A stretch of 64,000 nt of DNA from Channallabes apus (Eukaryota > Chordata > Actinopteri > Siluriformes > Clariidae): contig CM060113.1 in NCBI GenBank assembly GCA_030522415.1, forward strand, positions 11,480,065-11,544,064. Direction: 5' to 3'. Position numbers and translations under genes: made by a program. Shown one piece after another: positions 44,240-54,794 of this stretch. Under the pieces are notes generated by a model. It saw only the letters and a list, made by a program, of their open reading frames with translations, was not told the origin of the DNA and did not search any database. Positions within the stretch are counted from its first letter, which is position 1; the number at the start of each line of letters is the position of its first letter.

Positions 44240-45262
44240 ATATGTAGCCCACATTATTCTACAGTACATATACATCTATGTATTCATAGGAATAACAAGC
44301 CTCAACTTTCAGTACAAGTTAAAGAAAGTTCTAGCAAAATCATATTTTTTGCTTCAAGTTCTGCAATTCAAGCATATCTTGACTGTCTGTTGCATGGTGT
44401 AAAGACAATATATTTTAACCTGAGTAGGAGGACTATTTTCTATTGTGAAATGAAAGATTATGCATCAGTCTGTCATTCTGAAAAACAAACACATTTTTCT
44501 GCCATCTAATTTGCTTTTTTATTTTTATTTTTTGTAAATCTGATCTGTATAATCCTTTGTATACAGTATTTCCAAGTCTAAAGCACAAAGCCTCAATCGC
44601 ACACCAAACATAATTTTTTAGAAATAATACACAGTAAATTGGATCAGGTGGTTTTTGTATTGTTTACTTTTGTTCATTTGCAAAGTGTTAACAGACAATA
44701 GTTTATCAACAGCTCTAAAATCCTGGCATCTTCATATTACTTTGGTAAAACTGCTGAAATCCTACCTGAGATCAGATTATATAATGCTATTTACTTGATA
44801 ATCTGATTTAATTGGTGGTTTAGGGAGTTGTAATTGCATTTAAACATTTGGATGACTTCTATGCTTGCTGCTAAGGCGCCTCAAGAAAAATCTGAGCACA
44901 TCAAAAAGCCAGTTCACACAGCACATATGGGGGTACAGGCTGTTAGGTTTTGCACTGGAAAATCCTGCCAATATGACAAATCCATATTTCTCAATTCCAC
45001 TGCTTTGTAATGCTCCTCGATAAAGTGGACCATATTATTATGAGATTCTAGAAACCTCAGAAAGCCCATATTCTCCAGAAAACAATATCAAAAGGGAATA
45101 CAATCTCCTTGAAGCTAAGACTGACTGACAACAGTTTCTCATACTTCTAGCTTTATTGCATATGAACTGTTTATGGATCAGATCATATGTGAGAAAGGTA
45201 AACCCCTAAAGACTTAAATGCCCCAAAGGAACCATATCGGAACACCAACAGGGAACAACTGT
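44240..45262. other. No gene seen
   Basis: AT-rich DNA, no recognised frame. Confidence 0.4.
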
Positions 45263-45267
45263 ACGGT

Positions 45268-46053
45268 TGTTACAATATTGGATTTATTTGTTTTTTTTGT
45301 GTCTGGGTATGCTTGCTTTATCTCTGCTACAGTATGTCTCTGCTGGTGGTGGGATTGGGTTGTCTCTTCCTTGTTGTTGCAGGTTCTGTCCACTTGCCTG
45401 GAATCTCTTGGTTATTGCTCTGCCTGTCCTTTGTTGGTCCCGCCTCCTCTGTGATGATTGGTCCTCCAGGAGACCCAGAGGCCTTCAGACCAGAATGCTA
45501 TAGATCGTGTTTTTGCTTACTGTTTATCCTATGCTTGATCCTGAATATTATTGTGTATGACCCCTTGGTACATTTCTGACTACTCTTAGACGTTCCCCTT
45601 TTGATATTTGCTTGGTTTTTGATTGCCTATTCCGTGTATGACCCTTTTGCTTGTTTTGACTTCGCTTTTGTGCTTGCCCTCTTTGTTTTGTTGGTTTGGT
45701 TTGTACATACTTTTGTATATATTTGTATTTAATTCTTTATTGAGTGGCTTAGTAAGGAGTCGACGCCATTTTGTTTGCCCTTTGTTTTTTTTCTTGATTT
45801 GTGGTTAGTTAGGGAGTAGGGGAAGAATCTTGTATTTCTGTTTTTGGTGCAGGTTAGTTGTTTCACTTTGGTACTAGGTTCGAGGGAATTTTGTTTATTG
45901 TTTTGGCCTCGTCGGCTTCTGAAGCTTACAGCCACCTTTTGGGGATTTGTTTATTCACATTTTGTAAATAAACACTAAGCAAACGCACTTTTGGTCTTAC
46001 CCCCTTCTTTTTTTTCACTCCTGTTATGGCCCGACCTAGACCGGGGCGTAACA
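45268..46053 (+). mobile_element. Solo LTR, 786 bp
   Basis: Starts TGTTAC and ends GTAACA, flanked by the 5-bp duplication acggt (45263-45267 and 46054-46058). An AATAAA signal lies near 45965, so it is probably plus-oriented. The internal region has been lost by LTR recombination. The family is unknown; the LTR alone does not tell gypsy from endogenous retrovirus. Confidence 0.85.
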
Positions 46054-46293
46054 ACGGTTCAGTGCCAAAAATATATATGACAAGTGTTTTAGGAGCAAGA
46101 CACGCATTACTATAATACACCTCATGGTATTTAATCAGCGTTTCTGGTGATCTGTGTGTTATTATTTGGGATTCATCAGAGGAAATAAATATTGATAAAA
46201 TTAAAATGAATATAGACCTGTTATTTAAATAACAAAAAATAAATACATAAATATTAATACTTTATGAATACAGACCCGTGAATTTCATAACAT

Positions 46294-47188
46294 TGTCACG
46301 TTCTGCTAGGTGTTGGACTGTGGGCATGGTTTTGAGGCATAGACGCAGAGGGGCATGATGTATAAAACAAGAGTCTTTAATAAACAGCAGTAGGAGCATA
46401 CTACTAACAGAACTCAAAACACTTAGACATAAGACTAGGGATTACACACACTGATACAATTCAGACATGAGATACAGACTGGACGAGACAAGACACACTA
46501 AACAGACTAGCGGACTAAACACTAAGGACTATACATGCAAGGGATAAACAAACAACACAGGCTTGGCTAGGTCTACTAGCTGTTACACACATTGGCTGCT
46601 AAGCTAGCTAATAGATAAACAGACCAATTGCTAAACAGGCTAGTAGCCTGAGACCCAGGAGACAAACATACAAGGTACACAGCAGACTAGGTATGGAACA
46701 GACTAAGAACTCTAAAGGTTAGTTGCTAAATGGGTTAGTACCTACACAGACTAAGAGCTAATCAGATGAGACTAGACAGACTAAGATCTAAACATGTTAG
46801 CAGTGCCCTCATTAGTATTTATCCACACTAATAACTAAACATGCAATGGGGGTTACTTACACATGAGGGTAAACACAAAAGGCTAATTCTCCTAGAGGCT
46901 AATCCTGCTAGGAGACACAAAGACATCTTAATATAAACAAACTTAACTTAAAGCTCCATAAACAAAAAGGCCAACTATCATCAAACAAAATCCACTTAAC
47001 AGAACAGGTGCTCAATGCTTAATGCTCGACCCAGTTTCCCAGAACAAACAGGTATTTATAACAATTCTAATGAGCATCCTCAGTTCAGGTGAGCATCCGC
47101 GTCCTCTCACTGAGGTGCCTTCTGGGAAACTGATTCTATGAACCAAAACTACAAACTAAACACTGCCCTCTAGTGGGCTACCCTCACA
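46294..47188 (-). mobile_element. Solo LTR, 895 bp, relative of the 26-30 kb element
   Basis: Starts TGTCACGTTCTGC and ends CCCTCACA, with the 5-bp duplication aacat (46289-46293 and 47189-47193). The first ten bases and the outer part (ctagagggc-like) resemble the LTRs at 26031 and 29604. On the minus strand a TATAAATA box (47053-47060) is followed 31 bases later by GTCGAGCATTA; the young element has GTCTAGCATTA at the same distance. A loose tandem array (ctaa/gctag-rich, about 46560-46920) makes it longer. Confidence 0.88.
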
Positions 47189-47341
47189 AACATATACATA
47201 TAAAAATTAAATAATAATCAGGGCCCGGTTTCTCGAAAGCTTCTTATCGCTAAGTAGTTCTTAAGTTGTACCTTAACCTCTCTCTTAACGTTATGGAGCA
47301 TTTCCCGAAACGTTCTTACGCTAAGTATCTCTTAGCTAAGT

Positions 47342-47528
47342 TAGTTGTCCGCACTACAACTTGGCACAGGTTTTACGCCGGATGCACTTCCTGACGCAAC
47401 CCTCCCATTTTATCCGGGCTTGGGAGCGGCACTGTATCCAGTGGCTGGGGTGTGGGCACTGGCTGGAATCGAACCCGGGCCTTCCACATGGCAGGCGAAA
47501 CACCTACCACTGAGCCACCAGTGCCCTC
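47342..47528 (-). mobile_element. tRNA-Gly-like SINE inserted in Harbinger copy 2
   Basis: A 187-bp insertion flanked by the 14-bp direct repeat tctcttagctaagt (47328-47341 and 47529-47542). The minus strand starts with a head resembling tRNA-Gly: GGTGGCTCAGTGGTAGG, TTCGCCTGCC, GGTTCGATTCC. The body contains cttcctgacgcaaccctccc, a common fish SINE phrase. Confidence 0.88.
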
Positions 47529-47672
47529 TCTCTTAGCTAAGTCACACGTTCGTAAGGTTGGTCTGGACCAACCTTAACTCATTCTTAGCGTAGTTTCAGC
47601 TCAAGACGCTAGTCGCCGCTACTGAGCAGCAGTCTTTATAAACCAGCTGTGTATGGAAGCACATTATGGCAC

Positions 47673-47792
47673 GGTATTCATTCATTCATTCATTCATCTT
47701 TTATAGCGCTTTATCCTGTATTTAGGGTCACGGGGACCTGGAGCCTATCCCAGGAGACTCTGGGCACGAGGCAGGGTACACCCTGGACAACG
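47673..47792 (-). mobile_element. Truncated retroposed repeat inside Harbinger copy 2
   Basis: A 120-bp insertion relative to copy 3, flanked by tatggcac (47665-47672 and 47793-47800). The ATTC run on the left is probably the 3' tail on the minus strand. It belongs to the 3150-3495 family. Confidence 0.75.
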
Positions 47793-48138
47793 TATGGCAC
47801 ATTATCAAAGTCGTATTAATGATGGAATATACTGTAGGCCTGTTTTAGAATTTTATTTTATTTGATATCAGTACTAATATAGTGCTTTTAATTAGCCTAT
47901 TTCATAATGTGACTAATGCATTAAAATTGGCAATAACTTTTAATATTAATCAGCTGGCAAACAATTTGGCAGCGATACAGCGTGGTGTTGTGTTAAACTG
48001 AAGACGGTGTGGTCCGTGGAGCCGTGTGTGTCATGTACATTTTTCCTTTAGACAAAACTTCAGCCCTTTTCATATTTTCCCTGTGGTCGTTATTCAAAGG
48101 AAAAAAGAAAAAGGTTTTGCCTTCCAAGGAAACAGATT

Positions 48139-48273
48139 ATGGAGCTTCTTGACTTGCTCAGACCTACGCGTGCCAAGCCAAGGCATCGTACTTACGCTCT
48201 CCATCCCAATGTCCAGCTGCTCGCTGCTTTTTGTTTAAAATATGTTTCATTGATCATTAGCCATTATCGATAA
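48139..48273 (+). pseudogene. HARBI1-like N-terminal exon relic (Harbinger copy 2)
   Basis: This is the best-preserved copy: 44 codons open from an ATG, reading MELLDLLRPTRAKPRHRTYA, then LHPNVQLLAAFCLKYV, then a stop. In HARBI1-type nucleases the corresponding N-terminal stretch has L-x-x-L-x-P-x-L-x-R-P-T-x-R-x-x-A-x-x-P-E-x-Q-x-L-A-A-L. The match in order and spacing is good. The DDE core is absent, so no active enzyme can be made here. The equivalent blocks are 1985-2079 (minus) and 53252-53347. Confidence 0.65.
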
Positions 48274-48816
48274 CTTTATGGACTTTTCTTTAGACACATT
48301 TTATTTTTATGAAATTTGATTTAGTTAAATGAGAAAATAACATTGGGAGTTTCAAACCCCGCATCCATTAATTTTTCTGAGTGATTGTAATGTTTAATAC
48401 CCCTATTCACGGTTGATTCACTGACTCGCTGTGAGATGCGGTGTTATACCCCTATCTCACCTGCGCGGTCTCGCGCTGTGGCCGTACGTAGGGTTCATCA
48501 TGATTCACCCCGAGTTTTTGCGCTGTGATTCCGTTTCCATCTTTCCGCGTGAAAAATTAAACATAAAATTTTTTGCTGGTCCTCGCGGAAGCTTGCAAAC
48601 CTTGAAGAACTTCGCGGAACGTTAAAGGAACGTCGCGTGCAAACGCGGCAGCTCATGGAGATGAGTCAGGCCACACAGGTGAGAGAGGGGTATTAGGCAC
48701 CATGATCCGGCTCGAGTGACCGGCGCCCAACGTTCCCCAAAGATCTGCAAGGTCCGCGAGCTTCAACAGTCTTCTTAGCGCGCGAATAGTGTGCGTTATC
48801 GAGAAACCGGGCCCTG

Positions 48817-49665
48817 AGCTTTCATTATTGTAATCAACACATCATTGTTTACTTCAGTTAGGAACACCCTTTGACCAGATTCTAGAATTACTTATTTATT
48901 TATTTCGTGTACTTATACAGACAAATCCACTGTTGTTCTAAGGTTATTTCTTTGAAGATACATTATTGTTTATATTTTAAAAATAAATACATTGCATTTC
49001 TTTGCTCAGAGCAATTATTAAACACCAGGTGTGCCTTCATAATATTTAATTGAACACTCATAAGCATGTTTAAAAACATTTTTGAATTTTGAGATGAACT
49101 AATGATTTTTATGATATAAGGCCATTTTCCATTTAAAGTTCAGAGTAGCATTTCTTCTCTTCTCGTGGGCCGATTGTGATGAAACAAAGCCTACAGTATA
49201 TATAGTATGTTACCTCAAGCTCGGCGAAATACACCAAAAACCATATTAAAATTCGTTCAGTAGTTTTTAGCCTGATGCATGCACAAATAAACAGACAAAA
49301 AGTAAAATACACAGACATAAATTCAGACAGTTAAATAGATATTAATTACCAAAACCATCTTACATCTTTATGTATTCTATTACTCATCTTACATCCACCA
49401 AATAACTTTTTATGTCCAGACACAGCAACTTTACAGTTTTACGTGTATAGATAAACGTCATAAAGTAAAGGTAAAAAATGCACAGTCAAAAAATTAACTG
49501 CCTAATTTCTCTTTTTTATATGGTTCCCTTTGCCACATATCAAGTGGCTACATATATTTTGTGGAGATTATCATCAGTGCAAGGAAACATGAAAGTAATC
49601 TTTTCATTCTAATCTCAGTTTATTGGGTGGCATGAAGCAAGTGTTCAGATTCATTCATGAGGAAC
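48817..49665. other. No gene; RTE-like LINE tail at about 49130-49330
   Basis: The piece at 49130-49330 (tctcgtgggccgattgtgat, ctcaagctcggcgaaataca, aaattcgttcagtagttt) resembles the 3' end of an RTE-type retrotransposon or its SINE. No coding frame. Confidence 0.35.
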
Positions 49666-49667
49666 AC

Positions 49668-49703
<36 letters not shown>

Positions 49704-49704
49704 A
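49668..49704. repeat. (TTTC)n microsatellite
   Basis: About nine TTTC units. Confidence 0.95.
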
Positions 49705-50910
49705 AGGTTTTCCTTTCTCACAACCTCACTGACCTATGTTTATTCTATGGCTTTCAGAAGGTGAACTATTGAAATAAATACCTGTCCACTTCTCTGCAGC
49801 TCTCAGTGCATCAACCGATAAATTACTGATAACTATCTTTTCATTAGACGACACCTTCCATGGAGCACAGTGTTCATTCTGCCCATTAAAATATTTTTCC
49901 TCCCTCACACTATACACCCACATAAACCCTTACTTATAGATTTTTTACTTATAGGCTTTGATTTCAAGAAGAGATTCCTGGTTTAATCTGTAGACACCAT
50001 ATTTGAATTTAAAAATGCTCAGGCATCTGATACCACACATTATTATAAATATTACAGGTTGTTGCACCAATAAACATATGAAAGTGATAGCAACATGTAC
50101 ATTATAATTAAGGATGATAGTCAAAACAAAGCAAACTGCATTCAGTGAAATTATCAAGAATATCTACTGCATATAATATACTGTAAGTAACCAAATAAAA
50201 TATTTTACTGAGTTTATACAATATCTGTAAAAGGCAGTATGTGTATCTAAACATGTTGATCTGTATTGTAAAAAATAATTGCTGGTGCAAGTATTGCTCT
50301 AACTTATTCATGACATAAATAACGTGTGTTAATGCATAAAGCAGTGAAACAAGCATCCCAGAGAAATGTTGTCTGTGACCACTTTGCGCAGCTCCCACTG
50401 AGAATTGAGATGTCTATGCCTTTAGGGTCTACACTTTGGTTGTATAATTCAGAACAGCACCATAACATCTTACATAAAAATCTGAGCACAATGATGTCAA
50501 AGCTACCAGCACAAACCAGCAAGAAACAATGTGAGATTAAATGTATACAGACAACCCTAGGTAAATGAAAATACATTTGTTACATTTAGATTTGGTATGC
50601 GAACTGCTAGATTTATCCACTGTGCTTTGTCATGCTTGCCATTATACAAGTATAAGTTCCGAGCCAAATGTCCTGAGTTAGCATGTATCATGTACATCAA
50701 ACAGCATGAGCCATTCACATGTTCTGTACAAATCCTGGGAAATAACAGGAGGAGAACCATAGGATGTATTGCTATGTGAGGAATAAGGAAGAACTCAGAG
50801 GACCCGGGAAGCATGCAAAAGTTAACACAGTCTAGTGAAAATATCACAAAACACTGACAGTTTGCACAAACACAGTTCTTACCTAGGATATTGGTCGTGG
50901 TGATCAATAA
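49705..50910. other. No gene seen
   Basis: Several frames of 60-116 codons occur on both strands. None has a recognisable domain or splice pattern. Confidence 0.35.
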
Positions 50911-50914
50911 CTGT

Positions 50915-51295
50915 CCATTACACTACATTTCCAAAACAATTTGGATACCTGCACATCATACTGTACTCACGTAGGTCTTCACCAAACTGTTGCCATAACA
51001 TTGAAGTCACTTTATAATAGCCTTGAATCCTTTGCCTTTAGGATGTCCCTTTAATTGAAATAAGGGGTCTATCCGAAACCTGCTCCCTAATGACAATTAG
51101 TATACAGAATGAGGTCTATGGTTTGCAAGGGCTGTTGTGGAAGAAATCACGTGGCCTGCAAAGAGACCTAATTTTACTGGAGTGCCAACGTACCTCAGAT
51201 CTTCTGCCTGACCTCAACAGCCATGTGGAAAGCCCTCCAAGAAGAGTGGAGGTTATTCTTACAACAAAGGGTCTGATGGTCAGCTGTTCACATTT
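50915..51295 (+). pseudogene. Fourth Tc1-like relic, C-terminal part
   Basis: Plus-strand pieces read FARAVVEEITWPAKRPNF (where the intact family has a W-P-x-x-S-P-D-L motif) and LLPDLNSHVESPPRRVEVIL followed by TTKG (as in L-P-R-R-V-x-A-V-I-A-A-K-G). The left part, tttccaaaacaatttggata, resembles a Tc1 terminus. Heavily decayed; the catalytic glutamate motif is not readable. Confidence 0.55.
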
Positions 51296-51299
51296 AGAC

Positions 51300-52339
51300 A
51301 TATTATGTACTGTAGATGATGTTATTGATAAATATTGTCCAAGTGTTTACATTTTAGGTGTTATTTTTCGCATTTGATCGCCATATTAGGTAAAATATCA
51401 GTTCCACAATACGTCTTTCTACAAACCCAGGCTTATTCTTCCTTTACCTAACACTTTTTGTCATTTGTTTTTTCTGGTAAAAATAAATCCCAAATAGGAT
51501 TCAACATATTTAAAATTCAGCTATTAGAATCTTTACTCATGTGAAATGTTCAGCACACATTACACCTGTACTACAAGAATTACACAGATTACCCATCTTA
51601 GGGTGAATCAAATCCAAAAACCCACTTCTTACTTATAATGCAATGCACTGACTCACCTCACCTTGCCTTATCCTACCCGGGGCTTCTTTGACACATTCAT
51701 GCTCAGAATCTTAGGTCCACAAATACATGTGGCGGTGACTAAGGACCAGACTGATCAGAATGGGGGCCCTCAGACTTGTTTAACTACTAATGTAAAATAT
51801 GTTGAACAACAAAATGTATAGGCTATGTTACCTGGCTTCATGAGCACAAAAAGCAACATTTGATTTTTCTATCAAAAGACTCCAAGACACACACATGCAC
51901 AAAGAGGCCATTGATGGTGATATAACTATTTCTGACCAAATCCATAATGCTGACATTTTCACAGCTTTAGATTACCTCCAAAGCAATGTGCAATATATAA
52001 AAAATTCCCATGTCACGCATTCAAGGGCATTTCAATAATAAATATTTTTAATTATTTAATATGCAAGAGTTGCTTGGTATAGACTGTATGTAAAATATAA
52101 CAGGCTTTGCAGTTTTAACCTGATTGTATGGGTTAGTACTCAATGTACAGTGGATAAGTATGTCTACTATAAATGTATAAATCTTTTAAAACTTTTATAT
52201 CTTAAAACTTTCCAAAAACACCCTCCATTGTCAGAATATGTAAAGCTACAACCTTAGTTCTCACAGTTACAAATCACTGACTCTGGAGACCTCTTAAAAA
52301 TGCTAAAACCATAAAATATTTTAATGTTCAAAAAATAAG
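51300..52339. other. No gene seen
   Basis: AT-rich DNA, no recognised frame. Confidence 0.4.
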
Positions 52340-53251
52340 AATTTACCCAGAGTTGAAAAGTAATGAAATACATTTACTGTAATTACTGTAATTGAGTAGA
52401 TTTTTGTGTACTTCTACTTTTTAAAGTAGTTTTTAAAATCTGTTTTAAAAATCTTAAAATTGTACTTTTATTTAAGTATTGATTGATGGGCGTGGAGAAC
52501 AAACATGCTAAATTCACAAGAATGATGGAGACGGACAAAACAGATGCCAGTGATGCAGACCCAGCTGAAAGTGAAATACCAACAAATTCTTATGAAGAAA
52601 ATCCCTTGGTCATATTTAAGCTACCACTTTGATTTCAAGCACAACAAAGGGAACAGGGCCCGGTTTCTCGAAAGATTCTTATCGCTAAGTAGTTCTTAAG
52701 TTGTACCTTAACCTCTCTCTTAACATTATGGCACATTTCCCAAAACGTTGAAACGTTCTTGAGTACCTGTTAGCTAAGTCACACGTTCGTAAGGTTGGTC
52801 TGGACCAACCTTAACTCATTCTTAGCGTAGTTTCAGCTCAAGACGCTAGTCGCCGCTACTGAGCAGCAGTCATTATAAACCAGCGGTGTATGCAAACACA
52901 TTATGGCACGTTATCAGAGTCGTATTAATGATGGAATATACTGTAGGCCTGTTAAAGAATGTTATTTTATTTGATATCAGAACTAATAGAGTGACTTTTA
53001 ATTAGCCTATTTCATAATGTGAGTAATGCATTAAAATTGGCAATCACTTTTAATATTAAACAGGTGGCAAACAATTTGGGAGCAATACAGCGTGTTGTTG
53101 TGTTAAACTGAAGACGGTGCCGTCCGTGGAGCGTGTGGGTCATGTAAATTTTTCCTTTAGACAAAACGTCAGCCCTTTTCATATTTTCCCTGAGGTCGCT
53201 ATTTAAAAACAAAATAAAAAAAAAAGATTTTGTTTTCCAAGGCAACAGATT

Positions 53252-53347
53252 ATGAGGCTTCTTGACTTGCTCAGACCTGCACGTGCCAGGCCAACACGTC
53301 GTACAGTACTTACGCTCTACGTCCCGATGTCCAGCTGTTTGCTGCTT
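53252..53347 (+). pseudogene. HARBI1-like N-terminal relic (Harbinger copy 3)
   Basis: The ATG-led frame reads MRLLDLLRPARARPTRRTV and then breaks at a 5-base insertion relative to copy 2. The RPTRR core is clearer here than in the other two copies. The downstream catalytic part is missing. Confidence 0.6.
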
Positions 53348-53563
53348 TTTTGTTTAAAATATGTTTCATTGATCATTAGCCATTATCCATAACTTTATAT
53401 GCTTTTCTTTTGACACGTTTTATTTTTATGTAATTTGATTTAGTTAAATGAGAAAATAACCTTGGGAGTTTCAAACCCCGCATCCATTAATTTTTCTGGG
53501 TGATTGTAATGCTTAATACCGCTATTCACTTATGCGGTTTGACTCGCTGTGAGATGCGGTGTT

Positions 53564-54010
53564 ATACCCCTATCTCACCTGCGCGGTCTCGCGCTGTGGC
53601 CGTAAGTAGGGTTCATCATGGTTCACCCCGAGTTTTTGCACTGTGATTACGTTTCTATCTTTCCGCGTGAAAAATTAAACGTTTCAATTTTTTGCTGGTC
53701 CTCTCGGAAGCTCGCAGACCTTGCAGAACTTTGCGGAACGTTAAAAGAACGTCGCGGGCAATCGCGGCATCTCTCGGAGATGAGTAAAGCCGTAGAGGTG
53801 AGATAGGGGTATTAGGCACCGTGATCCGTCTCGAATGACCGCCTAACGGTCCAAAAAGAGCTGCAAGGTCCGCGAGCTTCCGCATGTTAAACATGTTTAA
53901 TTTTTTTGCGTGGTAAAATGGAAATGTAACCATGGCACCAAAACTCGCGCTGAATCATGATGACCCACACTCACGGCCCCTGTGCGAAACCGCGTAGGTG
54001 AGATAGGAGT
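53564..54010. repeat. Internal inverted duplication in Harbinger copy 3
   Basis: Two arms of about 200 bases share, in inverted order, tatctcacctgcgcggt, ggccgtaagt, gttcatcatg, gttacgtttc and the T-run region. The arms are diverged, so the fold would be imperfect. Confidence 0.7.
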
Positions 54011-54794
54011 ATTAAACCTCCACTCTGTCATCTCATCATATTAATTCCATAAGTGTGCTATACAACTCCAACAACTGACATACTACACATTGTTTCTGAA
54101 GCTGGTGAAGAGTGTTATCAGCTGTTTGTCCATCAACTATGATTGTATACCCGGTTCGTTTCACCGCCACAGCTTACATGAAAATATTAGCGACAGTTTG
54201 GTAATTTAATTTATATATTTGTCTATTATGGCATGTTATTGATAAGTTAACCCATGTTGAAATTAATGCTATTAAAAGAATTTAGTGCAATGTTTAATTT
54301 GCATAGAAAGTGCCGTCTTTCTTAACGCTGTCATGCAAAAGGAGTCAAAAATCGATTCCTGAGCAATCATTGTCAGCTAATTCAGGACCTTCACTGTAGA
54401 CAGCACCTTGTAACGTCGGACGTAAGAGGCAGCGACTTAAGAAGACTCCTAAGAGACAGTTCGAGAAATACACTTAGAAAAGTTATCACTTAACGTAAGA
54501 TATATCTTAAGAGTCTTCTTAGCGCGCGAATAGTGTGCGTTATCGAGAAACCGGCCCCAGATTTATTATGCAAGGATGTTCCATCCCCCATCCCACCCCC
54601 GCTGTTAAAAAAAAAAAAAAGGAACTCAGTAACTTGTACTCTGAGTACATTTTTAATGAGCTACTTTTTACTTTTACTTTAGTAGATTTTTATAAGGGTA
54701 ACTTTACTTGTACTTCAGTAAAAGTTCACTAAAGTAACAGTACTTTTACTTGAGTACAAAATTGTATTACTCTTTCCTCCTCTGCATTTACCTT

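Larger units (their letters stand above)
47222..48813 (+). mobile_element. PIF/Harbinger derivative, copy 2
   Basis: Inverted ends GGCCCGGTTTCTCGAAAG and ATCGAGAAACCGGGCC. The flanks are CAG (left) and CTG (right), so the 3-bp duplication is imperfect here. It is collinear with copy 3 but lacks about 640 bases before the right end and carries two retroposed insertions (47342-47528 and 47673-47792). Confidence 0.8.
52657..54557 (+). mobile_element. PIF/Harbinger derivative, copy 3
   Basis: Inverted ends GGCCCGGTTTCTCGAAAG and TTATCGAGAAACCGGCCC with CAG on both sides (52654-52656 and 54558-54560). At 1901 bp it is the longest copy. It is collinear with copy 2, inverted relative to copy 1, and contains the internal palindrome and the HARBI1-like relic. 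Confidence 0.83.
52348..54784 (+). mobile_element. hAT element carrying a nested Harbinger insertion
   Basis: The ends are CAGAGTTGAAAAGTAATGAA and the inverse form finishing TTACTCTTTCCTCCTCTG, each with TACTT/AAGTA subterminal motifs. The flanks match at seven of eight bases (aatttacc at 52340-52347, catttacc at 54785-54792), as expected for the 8-bp hAT duplication. Without the nested Harbinger copy the element is only about 530 bp. It keeps a short N-terminal transposase-like frame (MMETDKTDASDAD, later EENPLVIFKLP) and so is non-autonomous. Confidence 0.85.

Noticed and set aside
45218..45579. Hydrophobic 78-88 codon frames
   Set aside because: They lie inside the solo LTR (45268-46053) and reflect its T-rich composition.
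47450..47528. tRNA-Gly gene
   Set aside because: It is the head of a SINE with its own target duplication, mismatched acceptor stem and attached SINE body. The tRNA-like stretch at 58317-58390 was rejected for similar reasons.
50557..50907. 116-codon minus-strand frame
   Set aside because: No recognisable motif. The length is expected by chance in a 64-kb window.
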